Positions 1 through 9,469 of a DNA stretch of 64,000 nucleotides are shown in pieces. The notes under the pieces were generated by a model. It made no database searches and was not told the origin of the DNA. It saw only the letters and a list, made by a program, of their open reading frames with translations. The translations under genes and the position numbers were made by a program. Each line of letters starts with the position of its first letter. The stretch's first letter is position 1. Source of the DNA: JANXSD01 sp038206385 (GTDB lineage: Bacteria; Bacteroidota; Bacteroidia; AKYH767-A; OLB10); NCBI GenBank assembly GCA_038206385.1, contig JBBRAW010000003.1:21467-85466 (forward strand), given 5' to 3'.

Positions 1-729
1 TATATTGTTCGCTATTTTCAACAAATTTTTTTGAATAAGCAAGTAAATTTTATCACCTTCAATTCAGAGTTTTCAAAAAACACTTCCTTGAAAAGATTTG
101 GATTGCAAAAAGTGAAAAACAAAGTTGTTTATAACGGTTGTGCTGATTTAAAAAAATCATTAAGCATAAATAATTTTCAACGTACCAAAGATGAAATCCT
201 AATCACAACTATTGGTAGATTAGCAATTGTTAAAAGAATTGATCGATTACTTAATGCGTTTTCACTTTTTGATCACCACAACACCAGACTGCTTATCGTT
301 GGTGAAGGTCCATTAAAGGAAGAACTAGAAAATATTTCAAGAGAAAAAGATATTACAAAAGATACTGTCTTTACTGGAATAAAAGATTCACAATCTATAC
401 TTCAAATTTCCGATATTTGTGTGTTTCCATCTCAAAATGAAGCTTTTGGTTTAGTCGCCATTGAAGCATATCAACAAGGAAAGCCAGTGATAGTATTTGC
501 TGATGGTGGCGGACTTCCAGAATTGGTAAATCAAATAGAACCAGAATTGATTGTTAATTCGGAAAGTGAATTAGCAATATTACTTGAAAAAATGATAAAA
601 GAAATTAACTTGTTTAATACTGACGAAAAAATTATACTAAGAAAAACTTTCGCCAGAAAATTTACTATTGAAAAAATGGAGTCTGAATTATACAGTATTT
701 ATAGCGAAGTGTTCAATGTGCGGAATTAA
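1..729 (+). CDS. GT4-type glycosyltransferase, C-terminal part (5' end outside window)
   Basis: The frame is open from base 1, so only the last 242 codons of the gene are visible. The protein has the C-terminal half of a GT-B fold, GT4 family glycosyltransferase. The visible marks are a strand-glycine run (LLIVGEGPLKEEL) and the E-x7-E donor-sugar motif in EAFGLVAIEAYQQGKPVI, followed by a GGLPELV loop. Enzymes of this type transfer a nucleotide-sugar-derived residue to a lipid-linked acceptor at the cytoplasmic face of the inner membrane. The sugar is not predictable. Its end overlaps the start of the asnB-like gene by 14 bp, so both belong to the same polysaccharide operon. Confidence 0.85.
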   Translation, partial: YIVRYFQQIFLNKQVNFITFNSEFSKNTSLKRFGLQKVKNKVVYNGCADLKKSLSINNFQRTKDEILITTIGRLAIVKRIDRLLNAFSLFDHHNTRLLIVGEGPLKEELENISREKDITKDTVFTGIKDSQSILQISDICVFPSQNEAFGLVAIEAYQQGKPVIVFADGGGLPELVNQIEPELIVNSESELAILLEKMIKEINLFNTDEKIILRKTFARKFTIEKMESELYSIYSEVFNVRN

Positions 730-2620
730 CGGCTTATTTATTCTTAATGGAAGAATGCTTGCTGATGGAAATGAACTCATCAGTAAAATGAATTATTGCA
801 TTCGTCACCGCGGGCCAGATGATACTGGAATTTGGTCGGATGCAGAACGAGGAATTTTTCTTGGACATCAACGATTAAGTATCATCGATCTATCATCAAC
901 AGGTCATCAACCAATGCTCGATGGATTTGGTAATGCAATCGTTTTTAATGGTGAAATTTATAATTACAAATCTCTAAAGTCAGAAATAAAGGATTATCAT
1001 TTTAAATCGGAAAGTGATACAGAAGTTTTGTTAAACTTATATGCAAAAAAAGGTCACAGTACATTAGAAGATTTAAATGGTATGTTTTCATTTTCATTTT
1101 GGAATAAGGAAAAAGAAGAATTACAATTAGCAATAGATCGCGCTGGGAAAAAACCACTTTATTACAGCACAATCAATGGTATATTTGCTTTTTCATCAGA
1201 AGTGAAATCTTTACTTTCATTGCCATGGATAAAAGCTAAATTAGATGACGAGGCATTATATCATTTTTTAACTTTCAATCAACTAAGTGCACCGCAAACA
1301 ATGTTTGAGGGGATCAATAAACTGGAGCCAGGATATTTACTCACTGTAAATAAAAATGGAATTAAAGAACATCGAAAATATTGGGATGTAAATTATTCTG
1401 ATTATCGAAAATTAAATGAAAAACAATTATGTGATAAAGTATTTGATGAGTTAACAAAAGCAGTAGATTACAGAATGGTATCTGATGTTCCAGTAGGTGC
1501 ATTCCTTAGTGGTGGTGTCGATTCAAGTGCCGTAGTAGCACTGATGCGAGCAAAAAGTACATCTACAATTAAAACATATTCTGTAGGGTTTGAAGGGCAA
1601 CCAGATTACGATGAAAGAATTTATGCGCAACAAATTTCAAAACAATTTAATACAGAACATTTTGAAAAAATTGTAAGTCCAAATGATATTGCAGAGTTTC
1701 TTCCAAGAATAGTAGACATTTTTGATGAGCCTATGGCAGATTCTACATGCATTCCAATTTATTTTATCTCACAATTAGCAAAACAAAATGGAACTATTGT
1801 AGTTCAAACTGGTGATGGCGCAGATGAACTCTTTGCAGGTTATCGAGGTTGGATGAAATATGAACAACTGTATCCTTGGTATCATCGGTATCAATTACTA
1901 CCATCAATAATAAAAAACAGTATTGCAACGTTAGCAAGTGCGGAACAAAAAGAATCTGTTAATGCTGAAATATTACAAAGAGCTGCTCATGATCAAGAAT
2001 TTTTTTGGGGTGGAGCAAAATCTTTCAAAGAACATACGAAGCGTAGTTTCTTAACTAATGAATGGTCATTGAAATTAAAAAATGTTGACTCCTATTCTAT
2101 CATTAAAAAAGTAAGATCTCAATTTAGTGAATTGCAAAAATCAAATCCACAACTAGGAGATTTAGATTGGATGTGTTATCTTGGTTTCAAACAACAAATT
2201 CCTTGGAAGTATTTATACAGGATGGATCGTATTGGAATGAGTCATGGTATTGAAATTAGAAATCCTTTTTTAGATTTCAATATGGTTAACTTAGCACTTT
2301 CGATTCCATCAAAATTTAAGATCGAGAATGGTGAACCAAAGTACATTTTAAAGAAATCTCTAGAACGTATTCTTCCGCATGAAATATTATATAGAAAAAA
2401 AATGGGGTTCTGTGTACCATTACGTGAATGGTCAGGCGATATCATGTTGGAATATGTAGAAAGTAATTTACATGAATTTTGTAGTAACACAGGAATATTT
2501 AATGAATCTGGATTGCGAAAAAATATTGAAGAGATTAGAAAAGGAAATACAAAGTACACGAATAACCTTTGGACAATTTATTTTTTAATTGCTTGGTTTA
2601 AGAAATGGATGTCGGCGTAA
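716..2620 (+). CDS. asnB: Glutamine-hydrolysing asparagine synthase (AsnB family)
   Basis: The 634-residue protein is a class II glutamine amidotransferase fused to an asparagine synthase domain. The start is ATG 716 because Cys2 (MCGINGLF) must become the N-terminal nucleophile; an upstream in-frame ATG at 668 would bury it. RHRGPDDTG and the following NGEIYN belong to the glutaminase domain, roughly residues 1-200. The PP-loop SGGVDSS at residues 265-271 binds ATP for substrate adenylation. The family normally makes asparagine from aspartate and glutamine. Copies inside polysaccharide loci often amidate a sugar acid or another substrate instead, and this copy sits between glycosyltransferases, so such a role is likely but inferred. 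It overlaps the upstream gene by 14 bp. Confidence 0.9.
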   Translation: MCGINGLFILNGRMLADGNELISKMNYCIRHRGPDDTGIWSDAERGIFLGHQRLSIIDLSSTGHQPMLDGFGNAIVFNGEIYNYKSLKSEIKDYHFKSESDTEVLLNLYAKKGHSTLEDLNGMFSFSFWNKEKEELQLAIDRAGKKPLYYSTINGIFAFSSEVKSLLSLPWIKAKLDDEALYHFLTFNQLSAPQTMFEGINKLEPGYLLTVNKNGIKEHRKYWDVNYSDYRKLNEKQLCDKVFDELTKAVDYRMVSDVPVGAFLSGGVDSSAVVALMRAKSTSTIKTYSVGFEGQPDYDERIYAQQISKQFNTEHFEKIVSPNDIAEFLPRIVDIFDEPMADSTCIPIYFISQLAKQNGTIVVQTGDGADELFAGYRGWMKYEQLYPWYHRYQLLPSIIKNSIATLASAEQKESVNAEILQRAAHDQEFFWGGAKSFKEHTKRSFLTNEWSLKLKNVDSYSIIKKVRSQFSELQKSNPQLGDLDWMCYLGFKQQIPWKYLYRMDRIGMSHGIEIRNPFLDFNMVNLALSIPSKFKIENGEPKYILKKSLERILPHEILYRKKMGFCVPLREWSGDIMLEYVESNLHEFCSNTGIFNESGLRKNIEEIRKGNTKYTNNLWTIYFLIAWFKKWMSA

Positions 2621-2621
2621 A

Positions 2622-3758
2622 ATGAAAAAAATACTGCTGATAACTAATATTCCCAACCCATATCGGGTTCCATTATTCAATGTTCTAAAGGAGCAAATGA
2701 TGAAAGAGCAATTCCATCTAAAAGTTGTATTTGCTTCTGCTGGATACAATAGGAGATATTTTAAATTATCTTCTAACGATTTTAACTTCGATCATGTAAT
2801 TCTTAACGGAGCTACAATAAGCTCTTCAAAAGATTCAGAGAAAACCTATTTTTTGTATAAAGGACTTTGGAAATTATTACGAAGTGAAAGGCCAAATAAG
2901 ATAATCGTATCAGGGTTTTCATCTGCAACAATGATGGTATTTCTATGGCGAATTCTTACAGGAACGAAATATATTATTTGGTCAGGATCAATAGAAAAAG
3001 AAAATAGAAATTCTACAATTTTTCGTACACTTCAACGAAAATTTCTTTGTTCATTGGCAAGTGCCTTTGTTGTTTATGGATCGAAAGCAAAAGAATATCT
3101 CCAAAAATATGGTGCAAAAGAAAACAAAATCGCAGTAGCCATTAATACAGTTGATACCGATTTTTTCCATACAGAAACAGCGAGATTAAGAAATGAAAAT
3201 AAAAAAATAGATAGTCCAATTACGTTTACTTATTTAGGTTATTTAGTGCCAAGAAAAAATGTGATACTTTTACTCGAAACGATAAAAATTGTTTCAAAAA
3301 GTAGAACAAATTTTCAACTTGATATTATTGGAGAAGGTTCTTCTAAAGTAGATTTAGAGAAGTATGTTCAAGAAAATGAACTCTCCTCCATCATAAAGTT
3401 TCATGGTTTTAAACAAAAAGAAGAAATACCTGCTTTCTTTGCAAAAAGTAACGCTCTTTTATTCCAAACAGATTTCGACATTTGGGGATTGGTTTTAAAT
3501 GAAGCTATGGCAGCTGGAATAACTTGTTTATCCTCTATAAATGCAGGAGCAACATTCGATCTTATCCAAAATGGAGTTAATGGATATTCTGTTGATTTTA
3601 ATGATAAAAATGCAATCGCCACCAAGATAATCAGTATCATTGATAGTCCAGAATTAGCAATGAAAATGGGGGAACAAGCTGCTGCATTTATACGTACAAA
3701 TGCTACTCTTACTACATCATCAAAAGGATTTATCAATGCACTAAGGTTGGCAGAATAA
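2622..3758 (+). CDS. GT4-type glycosyltransferase
   Basis: This 378-residue protein has both halves of a GT-B fold. The N-terminal Rossmann half begins MKKILLITNIPNPYRVPLF. The C-terminal half contains FTYLGYLVPRKNV and LDIIGEGSSKVDLEKYV, then an acceptor/donor loop in DIWGLVLNEAMAAGI with the conserved E-x7-E type glutamate. The chosen start, ATG 2622, lies one base after the asnB stop, whereas the longer frame from 2589 would overlap asnB by 32 bp. The product should add one sugar to a growing lipid-linked oligosaccharide in the cytoplasm. Specificity cannot be read from the sequence. Confidence 0.88.
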   Translation: MKKILLITNIPNPYRVPLFNVLKEQMMKEQFHLKVVFASAGYNRRYFKLSSNDFNFDHVILNGATISSSKDSEKTYFLYKGLWKLLRSERPNKIIVSGFSSATMMVFLWRILTGTKYIIWSGSIEKENRNSTIFRTLQRKFLCSLASAFVVYGSKAKEYLQKYGAKENKIAVAINTVDTDFFHTETARLRNENKKIDSPITFTYLGYLVPRKNVILLLETIKIVSKSRTNFQLDIIGEGSSKVDLEKYVQENELSSIIKFHGFKQKEEIPAFFAKSNALLFQTDFDIWGLVLNEAMAAGITCLSSINAGATFDLIQNGVNGYSVDFNDKNAIATKIISIIDSPELAMKMGEQAAAFIRTNATLTTSSKGFINALRLAE

Positions 3759-3764
3759 TATATT

Positions 3765-5039
3765 ATGAAAATTAAGGATTGGATTAAATGGTACAAGAGT
3801 TTACACATATCACGAAAGTGGTTTGTAATTCTAGTATTATTACGACCAATCATTGATAGTTTTTATGGTCTCAAAGAATCATCAGCTTTAGCAAGCCCGT
3901 TATACATCGTTGGAGCATTAACCCCGTTTTTAGTTGTTGGTAGTTTCATGTCTCATAAATTTCCAAGAAAAAATAAAACATTTCAAGATATTCCGATGTC
4001 AATCTGGGCAATCTTTGTGGCATTTAATTGTTTAATATTTTATTTCATTGATTTATCGGTTGTCGCATTTGGTGATTTAATTAAATATTGCACTCCCTTT
4101 ATTCTTTACTTCTACTGTAGAAGATTCGTACAATCACGACAAGATATGCTTGGACTATTAACCGCGTTTATGATTGGTTGTACGTATCCATTCTTCATGT
4201 TACTTTATGAATCAATAATCAATCCTATCGGAATTGATTATCTAAGTGCGGGACGAGGCGGAGGATCTCGGATTCGTGGCGAATATGCCGATATTATGAA
4301 TTACGCAATTTATCTCGCAGCATTTTTAATTGCCATGGGATATCTGTATTTAAGATCCATTTATGAAAAAGGAATTACGATCAAGATAAAACCAATTTAT
4401 CTTATCATAACATTAATATTTGTCCTTTATGGTTTAACAAGAATCAAACATGTATCCACTTGGACTGTTGCATTATTTTGCTTTGTACTTTTTATGTTTC
4501 ACAACTTAAAAAATGTTAAAGGTATTGCAATGGTATTTGCATTAATGATTGTGATATTACCATTTTTTGCTGAAGATATTTATATAGCAGAAATTCAACC
4601 ATTAATTAATAAAGAAATTCTAGTTGCAAAAGGGGAACGTGACTCTCAACAAGCATTAAATGGTAGAGTGAATAGATGGGAAAAATATATTGAAATATGG
4701 GAACAAATGCCAGCGATTAATCACTTTATTGGTGTAACAACTTCGAATTTTCCTGAAACTGATGCTATGATAAGCGCTGGAATGCACAGTGATTATATTC
4801 GTCTACTTTTTCTAAGCGGATTCATTGGATTAGGATTTTATCTGCTATCCATCTTTTTCATTGCATCTAATTATTTTGAATTACGAATACCAGAAAAATT
4901 TCTATTAGCTGCAAGTGTTAGCGCACTTGTTTTATGGTCGGTAAGTACAATACCTACTTTGTATGCTCCATTACTCTACTTTACTTATCCTATTTTTGCT
5001 TACGCATTACTTCCAAAAGAAAGACAATACATCAATTAA
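3765..5039 (+). CDS. O-antigen ligase/polymerase-like membrane protein (Wzy/WaaL type)
   Basis: The 424-residue protein is strongly hydrophobic, with about ten predicted membrane segments. A loop between the middle and C-terminal helices contains GRVNRWEKYIEIWEQMP and, further on, an AGMHSDYIRLLFLSG segment. Such an H-S/N-D/x-Y-R pattern is typical of the O-antigen polymerase/ligase (Wzy_C) superfamily. Those proteins polymerise repeat units, or ligate finished chains, on the periplasmic side of the inner membrane. Sitting among glycosyltransferases, it is the likely polymerase of this polysaccharide locus. Polymerase and ligase cannot be told apart here. It starts 6 nt after the previous stop, and its own stop overlaps the next start (TAATG). 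Confidence 0.75.
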   Translation: MKIKDWIKWYKSLHISRKWFVILVLLRPIIDSFYGLKESSALASPLYIVGALTPFLVVGSFMSHKFPRKNKTFQDIPMSIWAIFVAFNCLIFYFIDLSVVAFGDLIKYCTPFILYFYCRRFVQSRQDMLGLLTAFMIGCTYPFFMLLYESIINPIGIDYLSAGRGGGSRIRGEYADIMNYAIYLAAFLIAMGYLYLRSIYEKGITIKIKPIYLIITLIFVLYGLTRIKHVSTWTVALFCFVLFMFHNLKNVKGIAMVFALMIVILPFFAEDIYIAEIQPLINKEILVAKGERDSQQALNGRVNRWEKYIEIWEQMPAINHFIGVTTSNFPETDAMISAGMHSDYIRLLFLSGFIGLGFYLLSIFFIASNYFELRIPEKFLLAASVSALVLWSVSTIPTLYAPLLYFTYPIFAYALLPKERQYIN

Positions 5040-6139
5040 TGAAGCGTAAAGTTGTTCTTATTTTGGGTAAAGTTCCACCACCGTATATGGGACCGTCAAT
5101 CGCAACAGAAATTCTTTTGAAATCTGGATTGAATAATAATTTTAATTTAATTCATGTTGATACAAAAGTAAATGCTGATTTAAAAGATATTGGTAAATGG
5201 AGTTTTGAAAAAATAAAAAATTATTATATCATTTGGAAAAGATTGATTGAAAAAATTAAAACGCATCAACCAGATTTAGTTTTAATTCCAATTAGTCAAA
5301 GCACAATTGGTTTTTTAAAAGATTCTATTTTTATTTTGATAGCAAAGTTTTATAAACGTAAGACATTATTACATCTTAGAGGTAGTGATTTTAGAAATTG
5401 GTTGATTAAAACCAATAAAATAAATCAGTGGTATGTGCGTACATGTTTAAATACTACTAATGGAATAATTGTTTTAGGCAATAACCTCCGACCTGTTTTT
5501 AAAAATCTATTTGCTGATGATAAAATATTTGTAGCACCAAATGGAGGTAATTATTTAATTCCGTCAAGAACTAGAGAAAGCAATATTCTCCGAATTCTTT
5601 ATCTTGGTAATCTTCAATCATCAAAAGGTATCGAAGATGTAATTGATGCCTCAGTAATTTTACAAAAATCGCACGCTAATAAATTCGAGTTAGAAGTAAT
5701 TGGTGGCTGGCGAAAAGATGACATCAAGCAAAAGTGTTTAAGAATTATTGATGATAATAATCTACCAGTTCACTTCACACCTCCTGAATTAAGTAAAAAT
5801 AAATTGCAAGAATTAAGTAATGCTGATATCTTCGTATTTCCACCCCGAGAACCTGAAGGACATCCTTGGGTAATTATTGAAGCAATGGCTGCTAGTTTAC
5901 CAATAATAAGTACCGATCAAGGGGCAATAATAGAATCCGTCCAAGAAGGAAAGAATGGATTTATTGTTCCATCTGCAAATCCAAAAAGTATCGCCGAGAA
6001 AATGGCTATTCTTATCGATAACGAAGAATTAAGGCAACGAATGGGCGTTGAAAGTCGTAAAAGTTACGAAGCTAAATTCACAGAAAAAGTTATGGTAGAA
6101 AACTTATCGAGAATATTTAATATTGTAATTTCACAATAA
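5039..6139 (+). CDS. GT4-type glycosyltransferase
   Basis: A GT-B glycosyltransferase of 366 residues. The ATG at 5039 overlaps the preceding TAA (TAATG), which suggests translational coupling; this start also places the first beta strand (KRKVVLILGKVPPPYMG) at the N-terminus as expected. The glycine-rich PPPYMGPS loop is common in GT4 enzymes. The C-terminal half has RILYLGNLQSSKGIEDVI and the donor-binding stretch EPEGHPWVIIEAMAASLPII, with its two glutamates. It should transfer a sugar during repeat-unit assembly at the cytoplasmic face of the membrane. The sugar is unknown. Confidence 0.88.
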   Translation: MKRKVVLILGKVPPPYMGPSIATEILLKSGLNNNFNLIHVDTKVNADLKDIGKWSFEKIKNYYIIWKRLIEKIKTHQPDLVLIPISQSTIGFLKDSIFILIAKFYKRKTLLHLRGSDFRNWLIKTNKINQWYVRTCLNTTNGIIVLGNNLRPVFKNLFADDKIFVAPNGGNYLIPSRTRESNILRILYLGNLQSSKGIEDVIDASVILQKSHANKFELEVIGGWRKDDIKQKCLRIIDDNNLPVHFTPPELSKNKLQELSNADIFVFPPREPEGHPWVIIEAMAASLPIISTDQGAIIESVQEGKNGFIVPSANPKSIAEKMAILIDNEELRQRMGVESRKSYEAKFTEKVMVENLSRIFNIVISQ

Positions 6140-6144
6140 AATTT

Positions 6145-8274
6145 ATGGATCAACTAACGCAGAATTTAAAAGATGGAGCTATGCAATTGCTTGAGGTTCC
6201 ATTTCCTGCTTTAATGCCAGGACAAATTCTTGTGCGTAACCATTTTTCATTGATCAGTGCAGGTACAGAAGGAAAAACTGTGAAAGATGCTCGCTTAGGT
6301 TATATCGCTAAAGCGAGAGCGCGTAGTGAGGAGGTAAAAAAAGTAATTCAATCTGCTAAAACAAATGGTTGGCTGGATACTTATAAAATGGTGATGAATA
6401 AATTAGATGCTCCATCATCATTAGGTTACAGTTGCGCTGGTGAAGTAATCGCTGTAGCAAATGATGTTCGTGGTTTTCAATGCGGAGATTTAGTTGCCTG
6501 CGGTGGTGGAACTGCTGTTCACGCAGAAGTGATTGTTGTACCCGTTAATCTATGCGTGAAATTAAAAGCGAATACTGATTTACGTCAAGCTGCATTTACA
6601 ACTGTTGGTGCAATTGCACTTCAAGGTATTCGTCAAGCGGATGTACGTTTAGGAGAAAGCTGTGTAGTTATTGGACTAGGATTAGTTGGTCAGCTAACAA
6701 TTCTTTTACTAAAAGCATCAGGCATAAAAGTGATTGCAATTGATATTGATTCAGCACAAGTAATTAAAGCAAATGAAATTGGTGCTGATCTCGCTGTCGA
6801 TCGTAAAAATGAAAATTTAGAAGATCAAGTTTCGCATCTTACAAATGGATTTGGTGCTGATGCAATTATCATCACAGCAAGTACCAACTCAAATGATCCT
6901 ATAGAACTTGCAGGGAAATTAGCTCGACAAAAAGGAAAAGTAATTATAGTTGGTGCTGTTCCAACTGGATTCAGTCGTAAGAATTATTATATAAAAGAAT
7001 TAGATCTTCGAATGTCATGTTCGTATGGTCCTGGTAGATATGATAGTGATTACGAAGAGAAAGGTATCGATTATCCAATCGGCTATATTCGTTGGACAGA
7101 GAATCGCAACATGCAGGCTTTCGCGGATCTTGTTAGCAACGGTACACTAGATTTAAATAAAATCATTTCGCACGAATTTACATTTCAAGATGCACCAAAT
7201 GCATATCAAATGATTCTTGATAAAACAGAATCGTTTGCTGGTATTCTTTTAAAATATGATTTATCAAAAGAATTAAAAAAACGTGTTCAACTTTCTATTC
7301 AATCTCTATCAGCATCAGAACCAGCATTAGCATTTATTGGTGCAGGATCATTCGCACAAAATATGTTGCTGCCGAATTTACAATCGAAAGCAAAGTTTAT
7401 TGGAATAAGCACTGCTCGTCCTAATAATGCAAAATATATTGCGGATAAATATCATTTTGACTATTGCACAAATAATACAGAAGAAATATTTAATGATGAT
7501 AAAGTAAATACGGTATTTATAGTTACTCGTCATAATTCTCATTTTGAATATGCATTGAAGGCTTTACAAAACAAGAAAAATGTTTTTGTGGAAAAGCCTC
7601 TTTGCATGAATGAATCGGAGTTAGATGAAATAAAAAATGCATGGTCATCATCCGGAAAAATTTTGATGATCGGTTTCAATAGAAGATTTGCTCCACTAAT
7701 TACCAAAATAAAAAGTACTTTAAATAGTGATTTTCCTATTGCAATAAATTATCGAATCAATGCAGGAATAATTGCTCCCGATCATTGGACGCAAGATCCA
7801 AAAATAGGTGGTGGAAGAATCATCGGTGAAGTTTGTCATTTTATTGATCTTTGCAGATACTTAACAGGGTCCGCAATCAGAAGTGTTTCTGCAACGGCGA
7901 TGAAATCAGCCGCAAATACGGAAGACACAATTATTGTACAATTACAATTTGAGAATGGAAGCATTGCAAATATCTCTTATTTTGCAAATGGCAATAAAGA
8001 ACTTTCAAAAGAATATTTAGAAGTATTTAGCTCAGGAACAGTATTTCAATTGGATGATTTCAAAACATTATCTGTATTTGGTAAATCAAAAAGTATTCAC
8101 AAAGTATCATCGCAAGATAAAGGACATAAAGCGGAACTAGATGCGTTTTTAAATTCAATAAGCAAAGGAAGTCCTGCTCCTATTCCATTTGAAGAATTAT
8201 ATGAAAGTATGCTCGTTACTTTTAAAGCAATAGAATCTATTCGCAATAACGGATCGAACATTTTAATTTCCTAA
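6145..8274 (+). CDS. Bi-domain oxidoreductase: MDR dehydrogenase fused to Gfo/Idh/MocA dehydrogenase
   Basis: The 709-residue protein joins two NAD(P)-dependent enzymes. Residues 1 to about 365 are a zinc-type medium-chain dehydrogenase with a Rossmann glycine motif (VVIGLGLVGQLTILLL) and a GADAIIITAS stretch. From about 390 a Gfo/Idh/MocA domain follows, with its own nucleotide motif (LAFIGAGSFAQNMLLPNL), the hallmark EKPL, and GGGRIIGEVCHFIDL near the active site. Fusions of this type are known from exopolysaccharide loci and are thought to oxidise or epimerise a nucleotide sugar. The exact reaction is not established. It lies 5 nt after the previous stop and 1 nt before the next gene, within the same operon. 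Confidence 0.85.
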   Translation: MDQLTQNLKDGAMQLLEVPFPALMPGQILVRNHFSLISAGTEGKTVKDARLGYIAKARARSEEVKKVIQSAKTNGWLDTYKMVMNKLDAPSSLGYSCAGEVIAVANDVRGFQCGDLVACGGGTAVHAEVIVVPVNLCVKLKANTDLRQAAFTTVGAIALQGIRQADVRLGESCVVIGLGLVGQLTILLLKASGIKVIAIDIDSAQVIKANEIGADLAVDRKNENLEDQVSHLTNGFGADAIIITASTNSNDPIELAGKLARQKGKVIIVGAVPTGFSRKNYYIKELDLRMSCSYGPGRYDSDYEEKGIDYPIGYIRWTENRNMQAFADLVSNGTLDLNKIISHEFTFQDAPNAYQMILDKTESFAGILLKYDLSKELKKRVQLSIQSLSASEPALAFIGAGSFAQNMLLPNLQSKAKFIGISTARPNNAKYIADKYHFDYCTNNTEEIFNDDKVNTVFIVTRHNSHFEYALKALQNKKNVFVEKPLCMNESELDEIKNAWSSSGKILMIGFNRRFAPLITKIKSTLNSDFPIAINYRINAGIIAPDHWTQDPKIGGGRIIGEVCHFIDLCRYLTGSAIRSVSATAMKSAANTEDTIIVQLQFENGSIANISYFANGNKELSKEYLEVFSSGTVFQLDDFKTLSVFGKSKSIHKVSSQDKGHKAELDAFLNSISKGSPAPIPFEELYESMLVTFKAIESIRNNGSNILIS

Positions 8275-8275
8275 T

Positions 8276-9469
8276 ATGAGTGATCCGTTAAAACAAAAAT
8301 ACATTCATAAATCGCTAGAAGAATTACAACGCTATATTGAAGCTGAAGGATTTAAAGGTTATGATCCGTATGATACTTTAACGAGTACAGTTCCTTTTCA
8401 TGTACTTGGAAAGTGGGGACCCATCATTGCAACACAAATTCAAAAACGTAATCCATTTAATATTCGAAAATTAATTGGAATTAAAAAAGATTACAATCCG
8501 AAAGGACTTGGATTACTGTTACATTCTTATGCAATTCTTCAACAAAAATTTCCTGAACGTTCTTATAAAAAACAATTAGAAGAACTTTATAAACTGATTC
8601 TAGAAAAAAGAACTTTAGGGTATAACGGAACATGCTGGGGTTATAATTTTGGATGGGCTAGTCCAGTGAAATATTTAAAACCCTATGCGCCAACAATAGT
8701 TGTTACAGCATTTATTGCAAAAGGATTATATGCCTATTTCAAAGTCAGTAATAAAGAAGAAATAAAGGAATTATTGCTTTCAATTGCACCTTTCATTTTA
8801 AAAGATTTACCACATACTATTACCGATGATGGTGTATGTATTAGCTATAGCACATCAATGCCCGACTGTTGTTATAATGCATCCTTATTAGCTGCGGAAA
8901 CATTAGCGATACTTTTTAATTTAGATCCAAATCCGAAATACAAACAACTTGCATTGGAAGCAATTCGCTTTGTAATTAATCATCAACATTCGGATGGACA
9001 TTGGGGTTATAGTTTAAATATTAAAACGGCAAAAGAACGTAAACAAACAGATTTTCATCAAGGATTTGTTTTAGAATCTATTTGGAATATCACGCAATTG
9101 TTAAATCATTCTGATGCTGCAATTACAAAATCATTGCAATCAGGAATTGATTTTTATGTTCCTAAACAATTTAGTAAAGTAGGTCGTTCGTATTGGAGAT
9201 TACCATCAAAGTATCCCACCGATATTCACCATCAAGCACAAGGAATTATCACACTTGCAAGGATGTCGAAATTTGCTCCAGCGTATGCAATATTTGGAAA
9301 AACAATTGCAGCGTGGACGATAGAAAATATGCAAGATCCTTATGATGGACATTTCTATTTTAAGAAAATGAGATTTTACACAAACAAGATTTCATTTATG
9401 CGTTGGGGACAAGCATGGATGTTTTTAGCACTCGCAGAAATAATTCAACCTGAACAAAAATCATTATGA
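8276..9469 (+). CDS. Polysaccharide-locus protein with probable alpha/alpha-toroid fold
   Basis: I do not recognise a characterised enzyme here. The 397 residues have no signal peptide and no obvious membrane segment. Repeated helical motifs rich in aromatic residues and glycine (GTCWGYNFGWASP, HSDGHWGYS, DFHQGFVLESIW, RWGQAWMFLALAEI) resemble the alpha/alpha toroid of glycan epimerases, hydrolases and lyase-like proteins. Several His, Asp and Trp residues in these motifs could line a sugar-binding cavity. The gene is wedged between the fused dehydrogenase (1-nt gap) and the DUF354 gene (ATGA overlap), so it very likely acts on the same glycan or its precursor. A cytoplasmic sugar-modifying role is inference. 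Confidence 0.55.
   Translation: MSDPLKQKYIHKSLEELQRYIEAEGFKGYDPYDTLTSTVPFHVLGKWGPIIATQIQKRNPFNIRKLIGIKKDYNPKGLGLLLHSYAILQQKFPERSYKKQLEELYKLILEKRTLGYNGTCWGYNFGWASPVKYLKPYAPTIVVTAFIAKGLYAYFKVSNKEEIKELLLSIAPFILKDLPHTITDDGVCISYSTSMPDCCYNASLLAAETLAILFNLDPNPKYKQLALEAIRFVINHQHSDGHWGYSLNIKTAKERKQTDFHQGFVLESIWNITQLLNHSDAAITKSLQSGIDFYVPKQFSKVGRSYWRLPSKYPTDIHHQAQGIITLARMSKFAPAYAIFGKTIAAWTIENMQDPYDGHFYFKKMRFYTNKISFMRWGQAWMFLALAEIIQPEQKSL

Noticed and set aside
668..715. Upstream start for the asparagine synthase gene
   Set aside because: It would put 16 residues before the catalytic cysteine, which must be residue 2.
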